Below are positions 7,157-14,608 of a stretch of DNA of 14,608 bases, piece by piece; the stretch's first letter is position 1, and each line of letters opens with the position of its first letter. Below the pieces are notes generated by a model. It was not told the origin of the DNA, made no database searches, and saw nothing but the letters and a program-made list of their open reading frames with translations. Where the stretch lies: NCBI GenBank assembly GCA_945900695.1, contig CAMDJU010000036.1:1-14608 (forward strand). The letters run 5' to 3'. The DNA comes from Bordetella parapertussis. Its GTDB lineage: Bacteria > Pseudomonadota > Gammaproteobacteria > Burkholderiales > Burkholderiaceae_C. The translations under genes and the position numbers were made by a program.

Positions 7157-7795
7157 TGAGTAGATCGCCTGTTGGCGGGCCAGCGCCCCGGCCGTGCTCC
7201 AGGATTGGCCCACGCCAGCGTCCAAACGGGCCGTCAGGCCTGGGTTCAGCCCAAAATGCAAGGCGTCGCCATGGCCCGGCCCATCGCGCAGCGCCTGGCC
7301 CTGGCCAGTGTCGAGCCGATAGGCGTGGCCTTGGCCCAGGCCGGAGCGAATCGCATCCCCGGGCCCGCTGCCCTCGCGCCAGGCGTTGCCTACGCCCGCG
7401 CTGTGGTTGATCGCATGGCCCGAACCAGTCCCCGAGCGCATGGCAGACCCATCGCCGTGGCCATCTCTGTAGGCATGGCCACTTCCCGCCCCGCTGCGCT
7501 GAGCACAACCGGGGCCACTGCCCGCACGCCGTGCATGGCCCGCGCCTGAACCATCCCGGTATACATGGCCTGGTCCAGGACCAGACAAGGTGATGGAGCC
7601 GGCACGCGAGCCCACCAAGAGGTATTGGGCTTGGGGCTCATTGGCCTCCAACAAGATGAGAAGGTCTGTGCCAAAAGCGTCAATTTGATAGCCATGGGCA
7701 CCAATGCGGCAAGCCAACACCTTGAATGCCCGGGCCGTGATTTTGCAAACCCCGGCCAAGTTCAATGCCCTGCCGTGGACCAGCAGGTCCCTCAC
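7145..7795 (-). CDS. Protein of 13 tandem Gly-rich decapeptides, function unknown
   Basis: About 216 residues when started at the GTG at 7793-7795, which overlaps the stop of the upstream lipoprotein gene (GTGA). An in-frame GTG at 7825 would add 10 residues. There is no good ribosome site, so the start is uncertain. The first ~70 residues form a short non-repetitive, partly hydrophobic domain (including DAFGTDLLILLEA). Then come 13 consecutive ten-residue units of pattern G-x-G-x-G-x-A-x-R-x, for example GAGSGHAYRD and GSGPGDAIRS, and a 15-residue tail. The fifth-position Gly is present in all 13 units, the third in 12, and Ala-7 and Arg-9 in 10 each. Position 8 is usually aromatic or aliphatic. 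Such regular units suggest a beta-solenoid or a repetitive surface-binding protein; this is inference. The period differs from the nine-residue GGxGxDxLx of RTX toxins, and the calcium-binding Asp is missing. I see no signal peptide or anchor. Confidence 0.72.
   Translation of the reverse strand: MRDLLVHGRALNLAGVCKITARAFKVLACRIGAHGYQIDAFGTDLLILLEANEPQAQYLLVGSRAGSITLSGPGPGHVYRDGSGAGHARRAGSGPGCAQRSGAGSGHAYRDGHGDGSAMRSGTGSGHAINHSAGVGNAWREGSGPGDAIRSGLGQGHAYRLDTGQGQALRDGPGHGDALHFGLNPGLTARLDAGVGQSWSTAGALARQQAIYSPQR
7193..7582 (-). repeat. Thirteen 30-base coding repeats (decapeptide G-x-G-x-G-x-A-x-R-x)
   Basis: A 390-base tract coding 13 units of exactly ten residues without interruption. Gly is coded by all four codons and the units differ widely at DNA level, so the regularity is conserved at protein level and is not a recent DNA expansion. 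Units 6 and 10-13 are the most degenerate, mostly toward the C-terminal end. Confidence 0.85.
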
Positions 7796-8031
7796 AGGCC
7801 ACACTGCCCACGGCGAATGGCCCACTCATCGCAAATGCGCCCACTGGGAGACTTGCACATTTGGCGCGCCATGCCGCCGTCCGGGCGTGACAAAACCACC
7901 ATCCCACCGGCTTGGACGCAGGCCTGGGCCAAGGTATGGGGCACTGGGGAGCTGCCCGCTGGGCTGCAAGCGGCCAGACAGCATGCCCAAAGCCACAACA
8001 CACCCCAACAACACCGGCGAGTATTTTTCAT
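7792..8031 (-). CDS. Small DUF333-like lipoprotein
   Basis: A 79-residue predicted lipoprotein. The N-terminus has a basic start (MKNTRR), a hydrophobic stretch (WGVLWLWACCLA) and a lipobox L19-A-A-C22, so lipidation at C22 is expected. The mature part, about residues 37-77, reads ACVQAGGMVVLSRPDGG then MCKSPSGRICDEWAIRRGQC. It matches the short DUF333 domain, often labelled putative hemolysin without proof: a Cys-x3-GG start, a DGG turn, a C-x(6)-C pair and an E-W. Its cysteines (C38, C59, C67, C77) could form disulfides in the periplasm. I start at the ATG at 8029-8031; an in-frame ATG 7 codons upstream lies at the likely transcription start. The stop overlaps the possible GTG of the repeat protein gene, so the two may be coupled. 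Confidence 0.82.
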   Translation of the reverse strand: MKNTRRCCWGVLWLWACCLAACSPAGSSPVPHTLAQACVQAGGMVVLSRPDGGMARQMCKSPSGRICDEWAIRRGQCGL

Positions 8032-8172
8032 TTTGAATGAATTTAACGTCATAAATTAATTATATAGTTTTCATTTTATTCAAAAGTTTTCTTCTTAAGC
8101 GTGGATCTAGGCCGACAAATGCACGCAGGCGCACGCCTTGAGCCTGGGCTCCAGTAAGCTTCACGCCTGCCC
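8032..8172. promoter_or_regulatory. Divergent intergenic region between lipoprotein and recC
   Basis: The left half (about 8030-8100) is sharply A/T-rich. It carries a perfect minus-strand TATAAT at 8059-8064, which would place the transcription start near 8052, just ahead of the lipoprotein ATG at 8031; no good -35 accompanies it. On the plus strand TATAGT at 8063-8068 is a weak candidate -10 for recC. Closer to recC, GCAGGCG (8125-8131) and CGCCTGC (8164-8170) are perfectly complementary across a 32-base loop, ending 2 bases before the recC ATG. Confidence 0.5.
8059..8064 (-). promoter_or_regulatory. Candidate -10 box of the lipoprotein gene
   Basis: Perfect TATAAT on the minus strand in an A/T-rich setting. 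Expected transcription start is about 8052, giving a leader of about 20 bases to the ATG at 8031. The upstream region lacks a recognisable TTGACA at 16-18 bases, so it is only a candidate. Confidence 0.4.
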
Positions 8173-11100
8173 ATGACCCACGCCCTGCGCCCCGGATTGA
8201 TCGTTTTGCACAGCAACCAACTGGAGGTGCTGTTCGAATTGGTTTTGCGCGTGATGCAACAACACCCCTTGCCACCTTTGCTGGCCGAGCAGGTCTTGGT
8301 GCAAAGCAACGGCATGAAGCACTGGTTGGAGCTGCAACTGGCCAGCCCGCAAGGCCTGGGCATTTGTGCCGCCACCCGCATGGATTTGCCGTCCACCGCT
8401 TTGTGGCGGATGTACCGGCAAGTGCTGGGTGCCCAGCGCGTGGGCGAGCACATGCCCTTGGACAAAGACGCTTTGTGCTGGCGACTGCTGCGTTTGTTCA
8501 CACAAGGCTTGGACGACCCGGTTTACGCCCCGTTAAAGAATTATTTAAGCCACCACCCAGCTGACCCGGATCTGCCAGGGCCCCTGGCTTCCCCTGCGCG
8601 CAAGGCCTACCAACTCGCCCTTCAAGTGGCCGATGTGTTGGACGGCTACCAAAATCACCGTGCCGACTGGCTGCAAGATTGGGCCAAAGGCGAGGACCAC
8701 ATCCGTGGCTGGCGCAACCAAGTGCAAGCCTTGCCCGAAGCCCAGCGTTGGCAACCCGCTTTGTGGCGCTGCTTGCTGCAAGATGTGCAGTTCGACAGGC
8801 CCGGTAGGGCCGAACCACAGGCGTCAGCCATGCAGTCGCGGGCCCAGGTGCACCAAGCCTTCATGCAGGCCATGGCCGAACCGCCGCCCAGCACCGCTGG
8901 CTTGCCCCCCCGGGTGGTGGTGTTTGGTATATCGTCATTGCCCTTGTCCACGCTCGAAGCCCTGGCGGCGGTGGCCCAGGTGTCCCAAGTGGTGGTGGCT
9001 GTGACCAACCCGTGCCAAATGTATTGGGGCGATGTGCGCCCACAACGCGCCAGCACCCCGTGGGGATTGAGCCCATCGGCCACGCGGTTTGCGGCCCAGC
9101 GATGGCAAGCCCTGATGGACGACGCGGCGAAGGAACACCACCCAGACGCACCCGACACCGACGCCCCGACCGCGCCTGACAATGGCCACCCCTTGCTGGC
9201 CGCCTGGGGCCAACAGGTGCGCGACCAATTGCACCTGGTCGATGTGTTTGAGGCGCATCCACAAGCCCGGGTGGCGGCTTTTGTCGACCCCGCTGAGCCT
9301 AGGTCGGCCAGCCAACTGCATCAGTTGCAGTCTGACATCTTGAACTTGCGCCCCACGGCAGAATGCCAACACCGGCGCCAGCTCACCGACACCAGCATCC
9401 AATGGGTGCAATGCCACAGCGCCCAACGCGAAGTGGAGGTGCTGCACGATCAGGTGCTGGGCTGGCTCAAAGACGACCCCAGCCTGGACCCGCGCGACAT
9501 CATGGTCATGGTGCCAGACATGCCGCATTTCGCCCCGCACATCCGCGCGGTGTTTGGCCGCACCGCTGCGGGCCAAGCGCTGCACCTGCCTTATTCCGTG
9601 GCCGATCAAACGGTCGCCACCCATCCCTGGCTGCAAGCCCTGGACCCATTGATGCAGTGGCCCCAATGGCGGCTGAGCCTGGCCGATTGGCAAGCTTTGT
9701 TCGAAGTCGAAGCCATCCAACAGGCATTTGGTCTGCGCAGCGACGACCTGGCCACCTTGAGCCAGTGGCTGCAAGCGTCGGGGGTTCGCTGGGGCATGGA
9801 CGCGGTGCACCGCCAGCAATGGGGCATGGCGCCCGATCTGCCCGACGCCGACCACAACACCTGGGCCTTTGGCCTGCGCCGCCTGTTGCTGGGCTACGCC
9901 AGTGGCACCGATCCCCTCAGTGACCCCTTGGGCCAAGCCTGGGGTGACACGGTGCCCACGCCTGGGGTGGGCGGCTTGGACGCAGCGCTGATCAGCCGCT
10001 TGCTCGATTGGCTGCAGGCCATGGCCGATTGGGGCGACACCATGGGCCAAGCCCACACACCGGCCCAATGGCAAGCGGTGCTGGCGCCCCTGTTGAAACG
10101 TTTTTTCAAGCCCACCCAAGAAGCGGAAGAGCGATTGCTCGAGCGGCTCCATGCGGGACTGGCCGATTGGGTGGGCCTGTGCACACAAGCGCGCTTGGAC
10201 ACACCGGTGCCGGCGGTGGTGGTGCGCGAACATTGGCTGCAAAACGTCGCCGCTCCGGGTTTGCACCAGCGCTTTTTGGGGGAAGGCGTGCAATTCGCCA
10301 CCCTCATGCCCATGCGCTCGGTGCCGTTTCGGGTGGTCGCCTTGCTGGGCATGAACGACGGCGATTACCCCCGGGTTCAGGCGCCACGCGACTTTGACCT
10401 GATGGCCAACCCAGCATGGCGCCGCATGGGCGACCGCTCGCGCCGCGACGACGACCGCTACCTGTTTTTAGAAGCCCTGTTGTCAGCGCGTGAGCGCTTG
10501 TACATCAGCTGGCAGGCTTGGCGCACCCACGACCACCAGCCACTGCCGCCATCGGTGCTGGTGGGCCAGCTGCGCGACCACATGCGCCAAACCTGGGACA
10601 GCGAAGCACCCATCCAGAGCATGCCCTTGCAAGCGTTTTCTCCAAGCTACTTTTTGCCTGGCAGCACGCTCACCACCTTCGACACCCATTGGGCCTTGGC
10701 CGCGCAAGCGCTGCACAGCGTTTCAATGCAGGCACCCATGCCTGAACCTGCACTTGCGAAGGACCAGGCTGCACCCGAGGCTTTGGCCTCGGCGACGCAT
10801 TCGGTGAATGGCGTGCTTGCACCCCTGGCCGACGGCGCCCCCACAGACCATGCCCTGGCGCGCTGGCACGGCATGCTGCGCCAGCCCTTGTCGGTGTACT
10901 ACCAAGACCGCTTGCGCATCCATTTCGACGCACCCGACGCCGACCAAGAGAGCGAAGAAAACTTTGAACTCAACCCCCTGCAACGGCACCAAGCCTTGAC
11001 GGGCTTGCTGCGCAGCGCCAGCGGGGAAGCCGTGGGCTTGCACCACAGCGGGATGCTGCCCTTGGCAGGTTTTGGCGAGATGGCCATCGGTGCCTTGCAA

Positions 11101-11802
11101 GTGCAATTGGACGCGTTGCGCGCCCACACGCAGGGCTTGCGCGCGCAGCACCCCTTGCCGTGGATCCCCCCAGCCGTGGACATGGACTTGGGTGATGGGG
11201 GTCAGCTCGGTGGCGAGTTCGACCCGCACGAGTGGTGGTGTGATGGCCACGACCGGGTGTTGCACATCGAATACAGCCCTTCCAAATTGCTGCGCAAAAC
11301 GGCGACCAAAGAGCCCTTGCGCGCGCGCATGCACAAACTCACCCGCAGTTGGTTGCAACACCTGGTGCTGTGTGCCAGCGGGTGGGAAGGCATCAGCGTG
11401 GTGGTGGGCCTGGATGCACTGGCCTGCTGGCACAGCCTGGCGCGTGAACAAGCCCATCGGCAATTAAAGGACCTGGCCGCCCTGTACCAACTGGCTTGGG
11501 ACCAGCCCATGCCCCTGGCCTGCCAGGCTGCCGGTGAATGGCTGGCCACGCTGCAATCGTTTGCGACCGGTGACGAATCGGCTTTGCCGGCGGCCGAGCG
11601 CCATGCGCGTGCTGTGTTTGAAGACCATGTGGGCACGGGTGTGCGCTGGCCGGGCGAGCACCGGCTCAGCACCGTTCTGCGTCGCCATTGGGAAAGTTTT
11701 GAGCAACTGCGCCCTCACCTGCCCGTCTGGAGCGACCGCTTTTATGGGCCCTTGCTGGCCGACTTGGTGTTGACGCGCCACAACCCGGCGGATGCCACAT
11801 GA
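8173..11802 (+). CDS. recC: Exodeoxyribonuclease V gamma subunit RecC
   Basis: A 1209-residue protein, somewhat longer than the ~1120 of E. coli RecC. RecC is the subunit of RecBCD that holds the complex together, splits the duplex and recognises Chi through an inactive helicase/nuclease fold. Diagnostic segments are VLHSNQLEVL near the N-terminus, VQSNGMKHWLELQLA (43-57), HQLQSDILNL, IQWVQCHSAQREVEVLHD (409-426), TLMPMRSVPFRVVALLGMND (710-729) and GDRSRRDDDRYLFLEALLSA (753-772), all close to E. coli RecC. The ATG at 8173 fits the family N-terminus, but I see no Shine-Dalgarno sequence; a 7-base stem flanks the leader. The stop overlaps the recB start (ATGA), implying coupled translation. In related genomes recD usually follows recB. 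The gene starts a rightward unit divergent from the lipoprotein gene. Confidence 0.96.
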   Translation: MTHALRPGLIVLHSNQLEVLFELVLRVMQQHPLPPLLAEQVLVQSNGMKHWLELQLASPQGLGICAATRMDLPSTALWRMYRQVLGAQRVGEHMPLDKDALCWRLLRLFTQGLDDPVYAPLKNYLSHHPADPDLPGPLASPARKAYQLALQVADVLDGYQNHRADWLQDWAKGEDHIRGWRNQVQALPEAQRWQPALWRCLLQDVQFDRPGRAEPQASAMQSRAQVHQAFMQAMAEPPPSTAGLPPRVVVFGISSLPLSTLEALAAVAQVSQVVVAVTNPCQMYWGDVRPQRASTPWGLSPSATRFAAQRWQALMDDAAKEHHPDAPDTDAPTAPDNGHPLLAAWGQQVRDQLHLVDVFEAHPQARVAAFVDPAEPRSASQLHQLQSDILNLRPTAECQHRRQLTDTSIQWVQCHSAQREVEVLHDQVLGWLKDDPSLDPRDIMVMVPDMPHFAPHIRAVFGRTAAGQALHLPYSVADQTVATHPWLQALDPLMQWPQWRLSLADWQALFEVEAIQQAFGLRSDDLATLSQWLQASGVRWGMDAVHRQQWGMAPDLPDADHNTWAFGLRRLLLGYASGTDPLSDPLGQAWGDTVPTPGVGGLDAALISRLLDWLQAMADWGDTMGQAHTPAQWQAVLAPLLKRFFKPTQEAEERLLERLHAGLADWVGLCTQARLDTPVPAVVVREHWLQNVAAPGLHQRFLGEGVQFATLMPMRSVPFRVVALLGMNDGDYPRVQAPRDFDLMANPAWRRMGDRSRRDDDRYLFLEALLSARERLYISWQAWRTHDHQPLPPSVLVGQLRDHMRQTWDSEAPIQSMPLQAFSPSYFLPGSTLTTFDTHWALAAQALHSVSMQAPMPEPALAKDQAAPEALASATHSVNGVLAPLADGAPTDHALARWHGMLRQPLSVYYQDRLRIHFDAPDADQESEENFELNPLQRHQALTGLLRSASGEAVGLHHSGMLPLAGFGEMAIGALQVQLDALRAHTQGLRAQHPLPWIPPAVDMDLGDGGQLGGEFDPHEWWCDGHDRVLHIEYSPSKLLRKTATKEPLRARMHKLTRSWLQHLVLCASGWEGISVVVGLDALACWHSLAREQAHRQLKDLAALYQLAWDQPMPLACQAAGEWLATLQSFATGDESALPAAERHARAVFEDHVGTGVRWPGEHRLSTVLRRHWESFEQLRPHLPVWSDRFYGPLLADLVLTRHNPADAT

Positions 11803-14608
11803 ACCAAGCCGCTGCTCTGGACCCATTGGCTTTGCCTTTGCACGGCCGGCAAGTGATTGAAGCCAGCGCGGGCACAGGCAAAACCTGGACTTTGAGCGCC
11901 TTGTACCTGCGCTTGGTTTTGGGCTTGCGCGACCCCATCGAACCCAAGGCGGCGCTGGGCGCGCCCTTGCTGCCGCCGCAGATCTTGGTCATGACCTTCA
12001 CCGAAGCGGCCACCGCCGAGTTGCGTGAGCGCATTCGAAAGCGTCTGGGCGAAGCCGCCCAAGCTTTTGGCCCAAAGGGACCCGGTGCCGATGTGTTTTT
12101 GGCCCAATTGCGCGACCGCATCGACCCCCGTTGGCATGCCAGCTGCGTGCAACGCTTGGAGAATGCCGCGCAGTGGATGGACGAGGCGGCGATCCACACC
12201 ATCCACGGTTGGAGCCTGCGCATGTTGCGCGAGCACGCTTTCGACAGCCAAAGCCTGTTTGAACAAACCCGCCTGGAGGACGTGTCGGGCTTGCAACGCC
12301 AAACCGTGCAAGACCATTGGCGGCGCTGGTTTTACCCCTTGAATTCTGCAGATGCGCAATGGATCCACCGCGAAGTCGCTGCCTCACCCAAGGCCTTGCT
12401 GGAGAAACTTCTGCCGCTTTGGCGCCACATGGAGCGCAGTCCCCAAAGCCTGGCACAGGGATTGGCCTGGTCCGCACACACGCCACCCACCCTTTGCGCT
12501 GAACGCGCCGCTTGGGCCGCGCAACTGGCAGCGCAAGGTGCAGCTGCGCGCTTGGCATGGGATGACGCGGCCATTGCCGCCTTGCAACAGGCGGCAGTGC
12601 AAGGCCAGTTGGACTTGCGCAGCTACTCGGCAGCAAACCTGCCACGCTGGTTGGCCCAGATGCAGGCCTGGCGCAACGGCGCAGACATCGACCCCCAGGT
12701 GCTGGTTCGGTTTGGTCGCAGCACCTTGGCAGCCAAAAAGTGGGTGGATGTGCCCGCAGCATCTGTTTTTACGCAAATCGACCAATACCTCGCCAGCGCT
12801 GAGCAGGGTCCGGCTTTTGTAGAGCGGCTACTCCAGCATGCCGCCAGCGCCTGTTGGCAGGCCATGCAAGCCAGTAAAACCCAGAGCGGTCAATTTGATT
12901 TTTCAGATTTGCTGCAGCGCCTGCACGCGGCCTTGCAGCAAACCGATGGCCGCATGGCCCAGGCCGTGCGCGAACAGTACCCGGTGGCCTTGGTCGACGA
13001 ATTTCAAGACACCGACCCGTGGCAGTGTGGCAGTTTGGAGCGCGTCTACGCGGCCCAAGCCGGTGTGTGCTGGGTGATGATTGGCGACCCCAAGCAAGCG
13101 ATTTACAGCTTTCGCGGCGCCGACCTCAAAACCTACTTGCAAGCGCGCGCCAATGCCCAGCTTGAAAACCCGCACGCAGTCCACGTGCTGTCGCACAACC
13201 ACCGCTCCACCCCTGCCTTGGTGGACGCGGTCAACCACGTGTTTGGCCAACACCCCAAGCCGTTTCCCAATTTGGCGTTTCCAGCGGTCTTGCCCGCGCG
13301 CGCGCCAAGCCCAGCCATTGCGGCCACCTCCCCCGATGCCAGCGGTTTGTCGGTGTGGGTGGTGCAAGACAGCGCAGCCAACAAGGACACGCTGGGCAAA
13401 GGCCGGTTTGAAGCACTGATGGCCCAAGCCGCGGCCGAGCACATTGCCCAATCATTGCAAAGCCAACGCATCCAGGCGGGCCAGATCGCGGTGCTGGTGC
13501 GCGGCCATCACCACCACCGCTTGATGCGCCAAGCCCTGCAACAACGCGGCGTGGCCAGCGTCTATTTGTCTGAACGCGACAGCGTGTATCACAGCGAAGA
13601 GGCCATGGACTTGTGGCATTGGCTGCACGCCTTGAGTGCGCCACGCAACACCACCCGATTGCGCGCTGCCTTGGCCACCCGCTTGTGGGGCTTGCCGGCC
13701 CACACCCTGCCCGACAACCTGGCCGATGGAGGCGCATTGGACGAATGGCAGGCCCTGGCCCATGGTTGGCACCAAACGTGGGTGCGCTCTGGTGTGTGGC
13801 CCATGCTGCAGCAGTGGATGCACGCCGACACCTGCATGGGCAGCACATTGGCGCAACGCTTACTCGCCAGCGCCGATGGCGAACGCCGCGTCAACGATTT
13901 GCTGCACCTGGGCGAGTTGTTGCAGCATGCGGGCACACGCCTGAGTGGTTGCGTGGCTTTGGTGCGGTTTTTGGGAGAGCACATTCAATCCACTTCGCCC
14001 CCACCCGATTCGGCCCACATGCGGCTCGAGTCCGATGCGCAGCGGGTCCAAATCATCACGTATCACAAGAGCAAAGGCTTGGAATACCCATGGGTGTGGG
14101 TGCCTTTTTTGTCCAGCTTTGGCAAGCCTGCTGACGGCGCACAGCCAGCCACCCCGGTGTTGGAAGCAGAGCCTGCCCCTGGCGAGGACGAAGTCGGCAG
14201 CGACGAGGACATGCGTTTGATTTACGTCGCCCTCACCCGTGCCCGAGAGGCCGCTTGGGTGGGCATGGGCCCCGTGGCTGGCGAATTGCGCGAAACCTCT
14301 GCCAAAGTGGGTTTGCTGCGCTCTGCGCCTTGTGAGCTGCTGCAGCGCACCCACAAAAAAGACCTGATGGACCGCTTGCAATCGGCATGGGGGCCTTGTC
14401 CAGACATCCACATCAAAGTGCTAGAAGCCAGTGCGATCGAGGGCCACAAAAGTGTTTATCAGAGCCCCAACCCCCAGCTGGATTTTTCTCGGCTGGCCAC
14501 CCCCAGGCCTTTGAACCCGACCCGTTGGTGGACAGCCAGCTTCAGCGCCATGACGCGCCAGCTCGACGCCGAACTGGCCATCCAAGCCAGCGACGAGGTC
14601 CACCCCGA
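11799..14608 (+). CDS. recB: Exodeoxyribonuclease V beta subunit RecB (5' part, cut by window end)
   Basis: The frame is open from the ATG at 11799 to the window end, giving 936 codons of a protein near 1180 residues in E. coli. RecB is the 3'-5' SF1A helicase and nuclease of RecBCD. Visible motifs are Walker A E21-ASAGTGKT29; motif II V399-DEFQDTD406; motif III I428-GDPKQAIYSFRGAD442; motif IV L464-SHNHRS470; motif V V750-QIITYHKSKGLEY763; motif VI I808-YVALTRAR816. In motif IV the residue between Asn and Arg is His468, where the family normally has Tyr, Trp or Phe. The RecB nuclease domain with its metal-binding Asp/Lys residues lies outside the window, so activity cannot be judged. Overlap with recC (ATGA) indicates one transcript and balanced synthesis of the two subunits. 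Confidence 0.96.
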   Translation, partial: MNQAAALDPLALPLHGRQVIEASAGTGKTWTLSALYLRLVLGLRDPIEPKAALGAPLLPPQILVMTFTEAATAELRERIRKRLGEAAQAFGPKGPGADVFLAQLRDRIDPRWHASCVQRLENAAQWMDEAAIHTIHGWSLRMLREHAFDSQSLFEQTRLEDVSGLQRQTVQDHWRRWFYPLNSADAQWIHREVAASPKALLEKLLPLWRHMERSPQSLAQGLAWSAHTPPTLCAERAAWAAQLAAQGAAARLAWDDAAIAALQQAAVQGQLDLRSYSAANLPRWLAQMQAWRNGADIDPQVLVRFGRSTLAAKKWVDVPAASVFTQIDQYLASAEQGPAFVERLLQHAASACWQAMQASKTQSGQFDFSDLLQRLHAALQQTDGRMAQAVREQYPVALVDEFQDTDPWQCGSLERVYAAQAGVCWVMIGDPKQAIYSFRGADLKTYLQARANAQLENPHAVHVLSHNHRSTPALVDAVNHVFGQHPKPFPNLAFPAVLPARAPSPAIAATSPDASGLSVWVVQDSAANKDTLGKGRFEALMAQAAAEHIAQSLQSQRIQAGQIAVLVRGHHHHRLMRQALQQRGVASVYLSERDSVYHSEEAMDLWHWLHALSAPRNTTRLRAALATRLWGLPAHTLPDNLADGGALDEWQALAHGWHQTWVRSGVWPMLQQWMHADTCMGSTLAQRLLASADGERRVNDLLHLGELLQHAGTRLSGCVALVRFLGEHIQSTSPPPDSAHMRLESDAQRVQIITYHKSKGLEYPWVWVPFLSSFGKPADGAQPATPVLEAEPAPGEDEVGSDEDMRLIYVALTRAREAAWVGMGPVAGELRETSAKVGLLRSAPCELLQRTHKKDLMDRLQSAWGPCPDIHIKVLEASAIEGHKSVYQSPNPQLDFSRLATPRPLNPTRWWTASFSAMTRQLDAELAIQASDEVHP

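Noticed and set aside
7172..7549. Plus-strand frame across the decapeptide tract
   Set aside because: It also looks repetitive because any frame of a periodic tract is, but it has no regular ten-residue pattern as clean as the minus-strand one, and it lacks the unique N-terminal domain.
7193..7582. RTX calcium-binding repeats
   Set aside because: The period is ten, not nine, and the Asp of GGxGxDxLx is absent.
7193..7582. CRISPR array or DNA tandem repeat element
   Set aside because: The 30-base units are not conserved at DNA level; only the encoded amino-acid pattern is, and there are no spacers or cas genes.
8935..10293. 452-residue minus-strand frame inside recC
   Set aside because: recC is conserved across the whole stretch; the antisense frame has biased composition and no family resemblance.

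Overview
This is a GC-rich window with strong use of TTG (Leu), CAA (Gln) and GCC (Ala) codons. A RecBCD-type (not AddAB) repair locus and typical proteobacterial metabolic families point to a betaproteobacterium, probably Burkholderiales and perhaps Comamonadaceae. The taxonomy is an inference from composition and gene content; there is no rRNA or other marker here. Positions 1-8031 are transcribed leftward and positions 8173-14608 rightward. I see no tRNA, rRNA, CRISPR, insertion sequence or integrase. No gene-free stretch exceeds 300 bases; the largest gaps are 3431-3700, 6956-7144 and 8032-8172.

Left block A (16-3430, minus): three tightly packed genes encode a phytanoyl-CoA dioxygenase/ectoine hydroxylase-like Fe(II)/2-oxoglutarate oxygenase, an NAD-binding oxidoreductase with a C-terminal SAF domain (COG4091-like), and an MFS transporter resembling the oxalate/formate-monocarboxylate group. 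The first two overlap by ATGA and the third follows after 20 bases. They read as one operon for import, hydroxylation and dehydrogenation of a small, probably carboxylate, compound. The substrate is unknown. The 270-base leader before it is AT-rich and carries two palindromes that look like regulator sites.

Left block B (3701-6955, minus): an Old Yellow Enzyme-type flavin oxidoreductase with a degenerate iron-sulfur cysteine motif, followed by an acyl-CoA ligase of the benzoate/2-aminobenzoate-CoA ligase type. Together they suggest activation and reductive processing of an aromatic or alicyclic carboxylate.

Centre (7145-8031, minus): a small DUF333-type lipoprotein overlaps a protein built from 13 tandem decapeptides of pattern G-x-G-x-G-x-A-x-R-x. 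The repeat protein is the least explained item in the window.

Right block (8173-14608, plus): recC and the first 936 codons of recB, overlapping by ATGA. They encode subunits of the exonuclease V recombination machine; the recB nuclease domain lies beyond the window edge.
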